Positions 11,103 through 23,312 of a DNA stretch of 64,000 nt are shown here, one piece after another. Each line of letters begins with the position of its first letter. The stretch's first letter is position 1. Both the position numbers and the translations under genes were made by a program. Origin of the DNA: Primula veris (taxonomy: Eukaryota; Streptophyta; Magnoliopsida; Ericales; Primulaceae); contig OY821742.1 of NCBI GenBank assembly GCA_963682055.1, positions 23,996,560 through 24,060,559 on the forward strand, given 5' to 3'. Under the pieces are notes generated by a model. The model worked only from the letters and a program-made list of their open reading frames with translations. It was not told where the DNA came from and did no database searches.

Positions 11103-14100
11103 CTGATGAAACAAAGGAAAAAAAATGAGTTAATAGTTTATACTAACTAATCAGGTGCATAGTCAAGAGCTCCTACCAGTATGCAAAACTGATTTACTTC
11201 TAGAGAACATAAAAAAAGAGTTTTTTGTTTCTGATGAAGCTATTTATCCAGATAGTCATCCGTGTTCTCCTTTTCAACAACCACAGTATGCCGCAAAATG
11301 TGAACAGAACCAAAGACCACAGCAATGATTAAAATTTATTGGCATTCGAAAATGATATGATTATCATAATTGTGGAGTAATTAAATAGCTGCTATCACTA
11401 CTTAAATTATAGCTAATATCACATGCAATGCAGAATGCTAATAACATAATACTCCTGCAATCCACAAATGCTCCTGCAATATACGGCAATGATTGTAAAA
11501 ACAGAAAATATAAAACCAAATATGACATGTACCTGGTTCCTCTCATAAAGCATGTGATTTTTTGTGAAATATTTGTATGTATCTCGACCTTTTGCAAGCA
11601 TGCCCTGTTCAATAGAACCTATGATTCCAATCACTCGGGCAAGTAATGTGGCAGGTGAATCATTTTGGAAAAGTACCTACACCACCAGATTACATTTAAG
11701 TTGATACAAACTACTACAAAGAAGACATTAATACGTTTCAAATTTAGTCGGAGAAAACATACAAGAGACGCATTTTCTTGATTAACCTCAATTAGCGATC
11801 ATGATAATATCACCTTGTATCAAGTCTCAACATCTTTCTAAGCTAACAGAACTCGGTAAGGCTATGTACCAAAAAAGGATTGGGTGTTAATTTCTGAATG
11901 GAAATATTTACTTCAAAGTTTTTACACTTCGATAAATTCCAGGTTAATATGTTTCATGTACAGAAACTGATAACTTCGTACTCAATGAGTAATAGAAGTA
12001 TCCCCACATGATAAGCAAATCAAGTTTCTAAGCCTCATAATACGATTACATTAACATTGAGTCTATTTTACTGAGACGAGACAAGGAGACTGAGAACCCA
12101 CCAGCATAAGTGCACTTTAAATTTTAAAGCAATACACAAAGGTTTATCTTTAATACTCCGTACTTAAGTTTTCCAAGAGTATAAAGATGAAAGAAGTACA
12201 TTGTCTATGCAAAAACATTTAGTGCTTACAACCCCTTTAAAATACTCTTTGCATGATGCTAGCTAAGACATGATTTAACAGAATCAGCTAATCCAGTTTA
12301 GAGCGTAATATTCCAAAGATCAGACTTATTAACTAAGTTCATAAAAGTTTAAGCAAAGTTATTGCTCTGAAAGCATTAGACCTTGAGTTTGGAGCAAAAC
12401 AGGGGGCTAAAAACACCAGATATGGTATGGGATCCTGATATAAACATGACTGCCTAACTGACAAACATTTCGAAATAGCATATTGAGTAATTACTCGTCT
12501 CAGATAAAAACATGTGAACCATGATCATGATACAGTTTAACAACTGGCAAAATCTAGAACAACAAAACATGTAAACGAAAAAAGAAACTCACATTGCCAG
12601 TACAAAGCTCAACCAAGATACATCCAAGTGACCATATATCTATCTTTTTATCATATGACAGTCCCAATATAACCTCTGGTGCACGATAAGACCGAGATTG
12701 GACATAAGAGCAAAGATGATCTGTTTCGAAGCAACTGCTTCCAAGATCAATGACTTTTATTTCACATCTACTGTAGCTTTTGACCAAAATATTCTCAGGT
12801 TTTAAATCACAATGTATAAGACCAAGGCCGTGCAAGAACTGAAGTGATTCTAGACACTGAATTGTAATTGACTGCATATGTAGAATGGAAATCAGTTTTC
12901 TTAAGATGAAAAAGAACAAATGGGAATTAATTACAGTTTTATACACCATACTCTCATGCTTTCTCAATTTTGTTCACCCAACTAATAATATTTTAGTCAG
13001 TGTACCAGACTTGAAAATTCCTTCTCATTTAGTACAGTTTCGTTACCTTTTTCCATTTGTTTGGATAAATAAAATCAGAAATTTAAGATATCCTATCTGA
13101 ATATATACATATGACGTCACATGCGATTTTATTTAATGGAAAACGTGATGAGAATGTACTAAACAAGAAAACAAATGAAAGTCTAGTGCACTAATAAACG
13201 GTTAATTGGGTATACTAAACTGAGATACGTGATAGTAGGGGTGTAAAAATCTGTAAGTAACCCGGACCAAATGACATCTGTAACTTTACAAACCTGTAGC
13301 CTTGGCATGGTAAAGTAAACTTCCCCTCCGGATTCCCTATTAAATTTATGAAATTCGTACAAATTTGCCTTCAGAAGTTCACAAACAATCAACAAATGCT
13401 CCTGCATAAAAAATTATTTGAAGTGATAGAAAAAGAATAAGCGAACCACAAAATTACAGACTAGGACAAGGAGAAAACACAATAAAGAGGAAAAACACAA
13501 TAGAGGATTAAAAAGAACAATGACGAAACTCACCATACAAAAAACCCAGAAATTGGGCATGGCCAGACGGTGGAATAAGTTCCTTTAACTCATATTCCCA
13601 TTTAAAGAACCAAAAAAGGCACTCCCACTCTCATTTTTATACTCTCAGAATATCATTATTGAAACGAACCACACCTAAAATATATCATAATCTGCCTATT
13701 GCAGGAGTTTTAATACGTGAGACAACATGTAAAAAATAAATACACAAGTCAGAGTATATAATTATCACAAATATTAAATACAGTACGACCAAAAGAAGCA
13801 AAACAAAATATTCAAAATCAGAGAACGATTATGCAATTGATACGAAAATATAATGAGACATCAACTTGTGCAATGCCCTTAGCCAGTTATAAAAGTACTT
13901 CATGACGCAGTCTATAGCACAAGTCTATGTGCGATAACCTAAGAAGGGACTTTATAAAAAGAATGGACAGTTCTGTGAACAAGAAGCCATGCCAGGTGCC
14001 ACACAGAGTTTCCAACACATCTACAAGAGTTTCCGAATAATCATATGTATATACATATAATATATATTAAATATACATGTGAGTATACATCTATATATAT

Positions 14101-17100
14101 ATATATGTACATATATATATATATACATACATATCGTTTTGGCACGACAAGGCACTAATTTAAAAGGGTCCATGACTCTTAAGACAGCAGAGTTATTTCA
14201 AATTAACAATGAAAGATTCACTTCCCACATAGCTTTCATCAGTGTATTCTAAAGTACAGCCCTTCATTAAATGAGAAACGCTTACTTATAAAATCATAGG
14301 ATAAGTTGTGGAGAAGAAAACTGAGATCTTTTTCCAGGTAAGTTTTATCTACATACACAAATACTAGTAAATCTCCATAATCTTAAGACAACAGTTGAGA
14401 AAGAAAAGATGAGCAGCAACTACATGAAGAAGCATACTGTACAAAAAATGCAATAATTGATGCATATAATCAAAACACGAAATATTTAATTCCTAGAAAA
14501 TTTTAGAGATGTGGGCAAAACTTTATGTACTTACTCGATAATAAAAGTAATCATACAACCGGAGAAGATGATACTTGTCGCCAGGATCATGTTTGTTGAC
14601 AAACTTGAGTAGCTTTATCTCATCAAGGCTCTGATCAAAAAAATCTTTATTGTTTTTTATAATCTTTACACACACATCCATGCCAGTATGAAGATCATGA
14701 GCTTGAATAGCTTTGCTAAATGCAGCCGATCCGAGATATTCGGTGACATGGTAGCGCCCAGCAATTACTGAATTTAAAACAATGTGGAAATTTTTGTCTT
14801 CCTCAAATCCAGTTCTGAATAAACAAGCACATATAAAGGTGATCAGCAAGTTTCAAATTAGCAGAACCTACAGAACAAGGGAGAGTTAATGAACAAAAAA
14901 TAGAGGGGAATCATTATTATTTCTTTTTCTTTAATAAAGAAAATGCCAGAACAAGTTGGACGAGGAAGCGTGAACATTACAACACGTTCAAAAAACTTTT
15001 GCCCAATAAGTAGATACTGTGACATAAAAAGAGAAAGTTAAAACGTATAGCAAACAGCAATGCTTAGCAACACAAGTACACAGCCATGAACCATATTGTT
15101 AAACCATTTCTAAAATGATATCAACTGTAACATCCCACATTTTTATAAGTGTTTTTAATTAGGAATTAATTTATCCAAAAACGTTTTATACAAATTTTAC
15201 CAAAAACCGGTCACTCGACTAATTCTTAGCCAAAAACCGAAACTCTTCCAAAAAGCTTTACTTTAAAAACCTGTTACTATTTTTACTAATAAAAAGGACC
15301 CAATAGATTTGTTTCTAAAGATTTGTTATTATTGAGTAGTATATTAATATTTTTGGATTAAGAGTTAGCTTTTAGAACTTTGGGGACCAAATAGTTCGTT
15401 ACCACAAACTATCTCAAAACAGTTTTTTTCTAAACACTTTCCAGCCACTTTTCAAAAGCTAAAAACAGTAAAAACAAGAGAAAAGAGAGAAAAGAGAGAA
15501 AAGAGAGAAAAAGAAAGAAGAAGAATAAGAGGAAACCACCGTTAGCGGGTTCATACCGGAAGCATCTCCTCTACGCTCTAAGGTAACGGGGGTTATCCAT
15601 TGCGACTAGACGAGGGTGTATGTTAGGGTTAGGTCTTACGTTTATTGTTAATTGGGGGTTTTTGCCTTTTATCTTAATTATGTTCTTAAATTGTTAATTG
15701 AGTTTATTTGTTATATGTTTAATCCACTTATTTGAATTGGAGAAGTTGAGGATTTAGTCGTATTAATTTCGAATTAATGAGATTATGGATGGGTTTGCAT
15801 GTCTTTATGTATTGATATTGTGTTATTGTAATTGTTGATAAATTGGGTAATTTATTGTGGAATAATGCTGAGTTGTAGTTTATGCATATAAGGTGTTCGT
15901 TAAAATGCCTGAATGATATTTTACGTTATTGGAGTTGTTTGGCTAATTGCGAATTTAGTACATATGGTTATGTGTTATGTTGATTGACGTTAAAGTGACG
16001 TTTGAGAGTGTTGGTATTTTGTGATGTGATAATTGAATGGTTTTATATTATTGGTCGAGGCCTTGTGATTTAGCTGTAGTGGCAATGGTCTCTGTCTCTC
16101 CCTAATTCCGGGGACAGAAGACGGCCGAGGGGATATGGAATGACTCGTCTTACGGACTGGGACGAGTGGCGTGAGAGGTCCCAGTGTGCACTATATTTAT
16201 TTTATTGTTAGCAATGGTCTATGTCTCTCCCTAATTCCGGGGACATAAGACGGCCGAAGGGATAGGGAATGACTCGTCTTACGGACTGAGACGAGTGGCA
16301 TGAGAGGTCCAAGTGCGCACTATAAATCTACTTTTATGTTAGCAATGGTCTATGTCTCTCCCTAATTCCGGGGACATAAGACGGCCGAAGGGATAGGGAA
16401 TAACCTACCTTACGGACTGGGGTAGGTGGTATGAGAGGTCCATGTATGCTATTAATGTGTGTTGAAATTATTTAATTTATCTCGTTGTAGGATATTATAT
16501 TTCTTTTTATATGTTGATTATCGTAGTTGTTGTTTGTGGGTTCTTGCATTTATGGGATGGAGTGACGGTATTTTGTGGTGCCGTCCCGTCTATGTATGTG
16601 CGTGGGACTCACCGTTACAATTTTGTCTTTCAGGTACTATTTAGATTGAGACGTTCGGTTAAGAGCATTAGCGCAGGATCGCATGGGCTCGGGGATTCTT
16701 CAATTGCATTTTTTTTTTAGTTAGACCATTTTCGAGGTTGTAGCCTACGGGCAAATTCATTCGTTTGTTATTTTCTTAGCTTTCATAAAACTTGCATTGT
16801 AGCCGTGTTTGGCAACATTTTTATTTAATTATCAAATGTTCCTTTAGCTCGCGAGTCTTTTCTTTTAAAATTTTAAATTTTGTACCAACAGGGTTCTATT
16901 TCCTTTTGTTTTAAAAAGGTCATGCCTCGATATCCGTTTTTAGGATTTTGGGGTGTGACATCAACAGCAAGTATGAAGGAGAAAGTACCCCAAGTCAGTA
17001 CGACACGTGCTTTCTGCCAATAAATGGGAGACAACTCTGAACAAGGTTGTAAAAATAGCGTCAATGAAGTACTAGTACGGCTACGTGGTACGGGTACATT

Positions 17101-20100
17101 ACGATATGGGTACGAAAATACGGAAATTCTTAAAATTTCAAGATACGGGTAGGGCCTATATATATATATATATATCCAAAAAAAAATTAAGGATACAACC
17201 AAAATGTCTAAATAATGCTAAAAAAATCACAAAAAAAGCATCATCAGACCACATCATATAGTCAATGTTTGACAGATTACAATTTATATACTCTACTATG
17301 GTAAAGAATAAATAGCAGCAATATATTGACATTGAAAAAGAAAAACAAGTGTATGTCGCAAGTGGCTTTAATTTAATATTATTTGTGGGAAATTTGTTTA
17401 AGAGTACTATGTGACCAACATAATTTAACACTACAAGTTATGTGCCCGAATTCATGTCCAGACTGGGATTCAGATGCTGAGGTGGCTGAATTTCAAAAAA
17501 TTAAATTATTCCTCTCAAAATTTTCATTAGGTCTGTTAAACAAGCTATTTTTCAATTTTTAGGCCAGAACCAATATTTTTAAAAAAGCAAAGGGGACTAT
17601 CATTACCACATCAGCATCTGGATCCCCGTCTAAACTTTAGGGCCATTTAGTAAACTTTTAATTTAAGTGATCCCAGAACAAAATGAATAAATCTCATATT
17701 TATGGCAGATGAAGACACTAAAGGCAATGTTTGACCCTCTAGATTTAGATGGAGCTGGGATCCTCTCTCCCTCTGATTGCGAACAAGTTCCCCTTGGATT
17801 TAGATTTCATCAATTTATGGGTTCCATCATTCTTTGTTTATCACAAAAGTATTCATGTATGTCTTTTGGTCAGAAAGTACGAACAATGTCTCAAGAATTA
17901 TTTAATTCACAATTACTTACTTTGTTTCTGTTCTCATGGAATATTCTGTTATATCATCACATCAAGTGGGCTGGCCACCATACAAATAAGAAAACCGGAT
18001 ACCCAAATTTAAAATAAAAAAAGGTGACGATATAATGTTTAAGGTAAATCAAGGACTAGGAGCAGACCAAAACAAACATTATTATCTATATTTAAGGAGG
18101 ATGTATCCCTTGAAAGAAACTGGAATTACCCCATCTATGATATGCAAACAAAGTATCCTAACCTGAGTTATACAGGAAAAGAGAAAAAGGCTTTACCCGA
18201 ATGAGTTTAATCTACCTGGCCTACTCTTCAACAACAATAGAAATTAATGAAAAGCGAACTACTTAGTTTGAGGAACAAAAGAATAAGAGCAAGAACAGAT
18301 TATAGCTAAATATCCATCTTCGTGGTTCCCAAACAAACATAGCCAACTACCATCTCCTCCACTTCCCCTCTTCCCGGGGGAACAAACTATTTAAGTGTAA
18401 AGTCAGCACAAACTAATTGTCAAATCTTTGACGATCTCAACCAACTAACGGGCCTAAATATCATGTGATACGGAATAAGTACTAACACACTAATGTTTAA
18501 AACATAGTAAGTAGGCTTGCATACATCCGGCAAATTGTCTAATTAAATCAAGACTTCACTATTCAATGGTAAACCATTAAGGCAACCAATTTGAACAGAG
18601 GTGAATCACTTATGGATTTTGACTAAACGGTATTGTGCATATTGTGCTTGAATACGAAGAAGTTCATAAAAGAAATCAATGGCACGGAGAATTTGAGAGA
18701 AATAAATTTGTATACCTGTTTTTCCTATGGAAAATTTTAAGATTAAAAGTTTCAAACTCCTCCTCTTGAGCTTTTATCTGTTTTACTTGCTCTTGCACAT
18801 TAACAGCCTCTTCATCATCTTCTTCCCTTGCGCAAGCATCTTTTCCATCAGCATCCTCATTTCTATTATGCTCTTTCTCAAGATAACCATAATTTAATAT
18901 CCTCGACGGAGAAGAATTTTCAGATTCAACAACCCGGGCACCCTCGTCTCTTGAGCCCTTTGTGGAAAAAGATTGACTGCTTTTATTTGATGTTGGGCCC
19001 AATTTGCCATCCTTCTTTGAAGGAGGAAAGGAAAAACATCCTTCCACATGACCTCTTGCCTTTTGTTTACTTAATTTATTCTTATCCATATCTAGTCTGT
19101 CAGTGTGCTTTTTATTCGAATCATATACTGAATGCCTGGACCCACTGATACCAACATTATTATCATGACAATATTCCAAGTCACCCTCACTACTACCATC
19201 AACCAAACTTCCTCTCACCTCACTACCCATTTCAGCTGCATCACTATTAATACCAACACCGATAGATCTCACTGATCCATGCTGATCATCATCCATAAAT
19301 GGGTCATCAACTCGAGGTCTACCACATTCACTTATACTTTTCCCATTCCCTAACATGAGAAGTTCATTATTCTGAGTAACAAAGCCTTGCCAAACAGGCT
19401 CGGCCCGCATTAAATTAAGTTCCTCTTCATCCATCAGTTGTCCATCATATTGAGCCATAAGGTCATTTTCGTCGTTTGTCCCATAAATTTCTGTCACTGA
19501 GAGGCATATATGATCATCTGATTTTGTAACTGGATCAATATTTTTAAATTGGAAATAATCTTCCTCGGCAGATGACTGGTCATCATCCTCATCTTTGGCA
19601 GGGGTCCTTTCTTCGGGCTCTAATGCACTCTCAAGCCCAGTACCTTTTTCATTGTCACTTGGGTAATCAATTTCATGAGCTAAAAACCAGGTCTCATCCT
19701 CAATGGGTTGTCTTGTATAGCCAACATCATCGTCATCGTCATATTCATCAGAGTCCCAATAGTCACCAGATTCAAGCCCATCACCAATAGTTGCAAAGCC
19801 AGAGATAACATCAGAACTATCTTCTGCAATTCCCTGACTTATAGAGAGCCAACTTCCTCCTCCAGGCCTTTTTCCTCCTAATATAATTTAAGGGTTTCAT
19901 CACAAGATGGAAACTACTAATTTAAAAACAAAAACCTCAGAAAAAAGCCATGGAACAGCAGTTGTTGTTGATGAAACATACTTATAAACTTGTACAATCA
20001 CTACTGATCATCATAATCAAGAACCAATAATACGGAAAAAATATGTTATGTTGTCGTAATCAGGGGGGAAATAATGTACCTATTTGCTTTACTTTTCCTT

Positions 20101-21675
20101 TTCAATCCAGGATTTTAATAAATTCCCCTAAAACACATTGAAATAAAGCTTCTGTTTTTTAATGTTTGGAAGACCTTCTTATATTAGGAGTTCCGAGGTT
20201 GACCCCGCAAGTAAAAAACAAACTATGGTGTCCTGATTAAAACCTAATGGAATATAATTTCAATTACACACTCATCGGAAAAAGTATTCAGGAACTATTA
20301 GATACATACTAGATAGGTTTGCATTTAATTTGCGTTCAACTAGTCCAATAGAATACATGAAGTACATTTGCAATAATTGTGAGCACTTAGTACACAAGTC
20401 TGACAAAACGGCACACCCTTATCAAACTGTCAAACTGAAACCAGGAAATCAGCATTAGAAGACATTACTAACTTGCTGCACAAAAACGCAATTTAAAAAG
20501 GCTATTTGGTGCTTTTAGAGATCCAAAAGAAAGAACAATAAGATATTATGCAGAGTATGAGTACAAGATAAAAGCAAAAAGAATAATAAGATCTCATACA
20601 GAGTATGAGCAGAAGATAAAAGCAAACCTGCAGTGTCAATTTTTTGTCCGATGGGCACATCAAGATAGGACCCAATAAGAAAGGCTTTATCAGCAGGATT
20701 AATCGTTAACCCAGGTATATCACCATCAAACTTTTCCTCCCAATTAATACGCAATGTCTTATCGTCTGACTTGAGTCTAACGGGCGGCAACCTTGGTAAC
20801 TCTTCCCTCTGATTCTCAGATACAAGAGCTAAATTTAAGCTGTTGCCATTCTTTTGCTCGGAAATCTCCTGAATCTTTGCCAAGTATAAAGCCCTTCCAA
20901 CCTCATCGACTTGCTCTTTGATTGCTGCCCTGACGTCACCAATCTCAGCTGTTCTCTTCCCCTCTCTACCGCCATGACTGGTCGAAGAGTCAACTTTAGA
21001 AGACGGAAAGACAGTTTTGAGTGAACAATTCTGCCACAAATCTGATGAAACATTAGAAGTCACGTTTGTTCTTGACCAAGGATTGTCCACAAAGTTGTCG
21101 TTGGATTGGTTCTTCTCGTATTTACTCTCACTGGTTGCGTTACTATTACTCTCAAGACATGAGGTTCTCGATTTACCATAGACACTTTTTTCTTCTTTGG
21201 ATTTAGAATGTTTTTTCACCTGAAAATCGTCTGTACAGATGCTAATATCATTTTGGTAACGATCTACGAGAATATTACTGGCGTTAGAGTCCCACGAATA
21301 CAAATCAAGCATGGTGTCTTCTATGTTTCTAGATAGAGAGAATTTATTCTCAATCGTCCCTGCAGAGGCGGAGATTTTCCTTTTAATTTCGGTTCCATTT
21401 CCCACAGTCCCACACTCTATCTCTGTCACAATGAGCTCCTTCGAAACTTCTCCGCTGTTCGGATCACTTTTAGCAAGATTTCTTCCACTGCTCCTACCCT
21501 CATCCTCTTCCCCCACTATATAATTGGAGTTTTCCTCTTCAATGGTGAGCTTTTTGAGAAAGCCATTCAAATCAGAGCGATTATTGATCTCACCAAGCAA
21601 CGCAGCCTCGGCCCTAGAGAATTTGTTTTTCCGAAGAAACTCTAGGATGGTGTCGACTGAGCTCGAGGGCCCCAT
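10914..21675 (-). CDS. Plant DYRK-type dual-specificity protein kinase, complete, seven coding exons
   Basis: Serine/threonine/tyrosine kinase of the plant DYRK group (the AT1G73460/AT3G17750 family, from memory). Coding exons on the minus strand: 21675-20628, 19877-18716, 14814-14535, 13401-13294, 12871-12593, 11676-11533, 11102-10914. They total 3210 nt, 1069 residues plus stop, all junctions GT-AG and in phase. The N-terminus (residues about 5-40) is LisH-like, followed by a long acidic, Ser-rich, disordered part. The kinase domain runs from about 758 to the end: VCVKIIK lysine near 787, HCDLKPEN catalytic Asp near 888, DLG near 908, activation segment [13 protein letters not shown] near 920-932, where DYRKs of animals have YxY. 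The ATG at 21673-21675 was chosen because [14 protein letters not shown] matches the family start; the frame is open further upstream but looks like leader. Large introns hold transposon debris. Its substrates cannot be read from sequence. Confidence 0.93.
11533..11676 (-). CDS. DYRK kinase coding exon 6 (C-lobe)
   Basis: Forty-eight codons ([17 protein letters not shown] to [10 protein letters not shown]), both ends phase 0. Reading through the donor gives the spurious ORFs at 11364-11634. Confidence 0.92.
12593..12871 (-). CDS. DYRK kinase coding exon 5 (catalytic and activation loops)
   Basis: Ninety-three codons with [37 protein letters not shown] and [16 protein letters not shown]. All catalytic residues expected of an active kinase are present. 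The second Tyr of the DYRK YxY motif is kept and the first position is Cys. Confidence 0.94.
13294..13401 (-). CDS. DYRK kinase coding exon 4 (hinge)
   Basis: Thirty-six codons covering the hinge and start of the C-lobe ([16 protein letters not shown]). Both junctions are phase 0. Confidence 0.92.
14043..14133. repeat. AT/ATAC microsatellite in a DYRK intron
   Basis: An imperfect TA-rich dinucleotide repeat mixed with TATACA and CATATA units. It lies in the intron between coding exons 3 and 4 and is likely length-variable. Confidence 0.7.
14535..14814 (-). CDS. DYRK kinase coding exon 3 (N-lobe)
   Basis: It carries the glycine-rich loop region ([16 protein letters not shown]), the ATP-binding lysine in VCVKIIK and the alphaC region ([12 protein letters not shown]). 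The exon begins with one base completing an Arg codon from the exon 3.9 kb away. The intervening intron contains a Gypsy-type solo LTR. Confidence 0.92.
15126..16960 (+). mobile_element. Gypsy-type solo LTR, 1835 bp, inside a DYRK intron
   Basis: It begins TGTAACATCCC and ends GGGGTGTGACA, near-perfect inverted termini typical of plant chromovirus-type Ty3/Gypsy LTRs. TCAAC is duplicated on both sides (15121-15125 and 16961-16965), so the insertion is a clean solo LTR. It lies antisense to the kinase gene between coding exons 2 and 3. The short ORFs within it (16459-16720) are not genes. Confidence 0.92.
16082..16455 (+). repeat. Three tandem copies of a 130 bp unit within the solo LTR
   Basis: Units start at 16082, 16211 and 16342 (GCAATGGTCT), each with GTCTCTCCCTAATTCCGGGG, a GACGGCCGA block, an ACGAGT or TAGGT block flanking TTACGGACTG, and GAGAGGTCC. 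Units 2 and 3 are closest, suggesting stepwise duplication. Confidence 0.9.
16961..18715. other. Intron between DYRK coding exons 2 and 3, remainder
   Basis: It holds a degraded repeat rich in TACGGGTAC-type units near 17080-17150, a TA microsatellite at 17157-17175 and otherwise ordinary intron sequence. The plus-strand ORF at 17709-18017 opens with an acidic stretch but matches nothing I recognise. Confidence 0.45.
18716..19877 (-). CDS. DYRK kinase coding exon 2 (residues 350-736)
   Basis: It begins with two bases finishing the split Gly codon, then [19 protein letters not shown], a stretch conserved in plant DYRKs. The exon is rich in Asp/Glu ([15 protein letters not shown]) and ends with the [11 protein letters not shown] segment just before the kinase domain. 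An apparent start at 19497 is internal; the frame is open to the acceptor at 19877. Confidence 0.9.
20531..20626. repeat. 48 bp tandem duplication at a DYRK splice donor
   Basis: The segments 20531-20578 and 20579-20626 are near copies (ATAAGAT, CAGAGTATGAG, AAGATAAAAGCAAA). The second ends one base from coding exon 1, so the duplication also created a second GTTTGC- or TTTGCTTTTA-like donor-side sequence inside the intron. Confidence 0.8.
20628..21675 (-). CDS. DYRK kinase coding exon 1 (residues 1-349)
   Basis: It encodes the LisH-like helix pair ([20 protein letters not shown]) and a Ser/Asn/Glu-rich low-complexity region. The donor is GTTTGC after ACTGCAG and splits a Gly codon after its first base. 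A 48-bp tandem duplication sits right against this donor on the intron side. Confidence 0.9.
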
Positions 21676-22049
21676 TATCAAAACCACAAAATAGCTAGCA
21701 GCTGCTAAAATCTGGAAACCATAAATCTGAATATCCAAGAATGAAAACTCCATTATCATTAAAGAAAATAAATTTGATCAACATAAAATCATTTCATACA
21801 CACTTCCACAGATGGTAAAAAGTCATCCTACACAGTAGCTACTCCTACTAATCAAACAAACCTACACCCTCTAAAACAAGAACACATGTAAACAAATGAT
21901 GCAGAACAAGACCATGGAGGATCTAAAACCTATTTCCATAAAAGATGGAAAAAGAAGGAGAAGAAGAAGAACTAAATTAATTATAAAATAACTATTTTTG
22001 TTATTAGTTTTATTTATATTCTTTTTTCATACGTTTATATTTAGGAGCA

Positions 22050-23070
22050 ATGACTACAAAATACAACTCCACAAATTATCTTAACAAAAACACATTTCCC
22101 AAATGAATTCGTTTCCAAAAACACTCTTTTTAATACCCTTTTTTGAACTTCATACTTCTTCTTTTTTTAATTTCTTGCCCTCTTTTCGGACTCCATACCC
22201 TGTTTGTCGGACTTCGTACCGTGTCTTTCCGACTTCATATCCTTTTTTTCAGACTTCAAAGCCTTTTGTTTAAACTTCATGCCTTTTATTATCATGTTTC
22301 ATGCGAAGAAATTCATACCCCTTGTTTTCAGACTTTATATCCTTTTTGTCTGACTTCATACCCTTTTTTAAACTTCATACCCATTTTTCCTAACTTAATA
22401 TCCAAAATTTTCAAAGTCATACCCGGTTTTTTTCCAAGTCAATACCTATTTTTTCTCAAAGTTTCCACCCATTTTTGTAAGCTGAACCCAACTTGTTATG
22501 CTTCACTCCCTTATGTTTTAAGTCATACCCTTTAAATTGTACTAGTCACAAAAACAGTTCATCACCACCCTCACAAGTCGTATATAATACAATTGTAAAA
22601 TTAAAAGTTAAAATAGAAATAAATGGAGGATTTAATCAGTGATAGTGGTCACATCAAATTTAAAAACAAAAACCTTTTCACTGCCCTCGGCTAAAATTTC
22701 AATTGGTCAAGATTAAAATTCAGATGGCAAAAACGACATCACGAATCAAATTTGATGCCCCAAAAAAACCCCAATCAGATATATAAATTGACATAATCGG
22801 TCCAAATCTCAAAAATAAAGCTCGTATTTACCAAAATATATCATAGCAAAAAAAAAAATCATGAATATAGAAGATAGAGTTTTATCATCACAACAATGGG
22901 TATAGAGAGAGAAATAAGAGAGATGGAGACGTTAATAAGAGAGATGAAGAGAGAAAATGAGGAGGGAGGGGAATGAAGAAGGGTGAGTGAAAATCAACAG
23001 AGTTGTGAATAACATTAGAAAATGTGTTTCTAAGAATACTTATTTGGTCATGTGTGTTTTTCGTACTTTA
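22050..23070. mobile_element. Possible TIR element carrying a minisatellite
   Basis: The left end (about 22050-22110) and the inverted right end (about 23010-23070) share about 55 bp of imperfect similarity, centred on AAACACATTT. The interior holds the minisatellite at 22140-22530 and a purine-rich GAGAGA stretch near 22900-22980. Long TIRs without a clear terminal motif are compatible with a Mutator-like non-autonomous element, but no target-site duplication was found. Confidence 0.4.
22140..22530 (+). repeat. Degenerate minisatellite, period about 25-27 bp
   Basis: About fifteen diverged units built on GACTTCATACCCTTTTT follow one another; the core is best kept at 22186-22380. It lies about 0.5 kb upstream of the kinase start codon, probably within the 5' leader intron. 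The ORF 22143-22535 is a translation of this repeat. Confidence 0.75.
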
Positions 23071-23111
23071 ATTTAAAAGGTGGTAATTTTTGGTAATTTT
23101 TCCTTATATTT

Positions 23112-23312
23112 ATACTAGTAACCCAAGGCACACAGAAATGTGCCACTATAAGATAGTTATTTTTTGGGGGTTTTGAAAGTAGATGGGATCGTTTTTTTTT
23201 TTTTACAAAAAGAGTATTTTGGGCATTTTAAAAAAGTAGCAAGGGAATTTTTGGAAAAAAATTGGCAGCCCCAAAAATATTGGGTTTGCTTATTATAATA
23301 GTATGATATGAT
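23112..23312. mobile_element. Short dispersed element, Helitron-like ends
   Basis: It begins TATACTAGTAACC and ends AATATTGGGTTTGCTTATT followed by ATAATAGTAT. The right 100 bp recur, diverged, at 25810-25912 (ending CTTATTATAATAGTATAG). Termini resemble those of short Helitron-like elements in dicots, but no diagnostic CTRR hairpin end is certain. Confidence 0.4.

Noticed and set aside
16459..16720. Two overlapping ORFs of 61 and 69 codons
   Set aside because: Both are inside the Gypsy solo LTR and not supported by composition or homology.
17709..18017. ORF with an EF-hand-like [10 protein letters not shown] stretch
   Set aside because: Only a few residues fit, no second EF-hand follows, and it lies in a kinase intron on the opposite strand.
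19497..19497. Start codon for the kinase middle region
   Set aside because: The codon is GTG and the frame is open upstream to a good acceptor at 19877.
22143..22535. 130-codon Phe/Leu-rich ORF resembling a membrane protein
   Set aside because: It is a translation of the 26 bp minisatellite; apparent protein repeats come from the DNA repeat.
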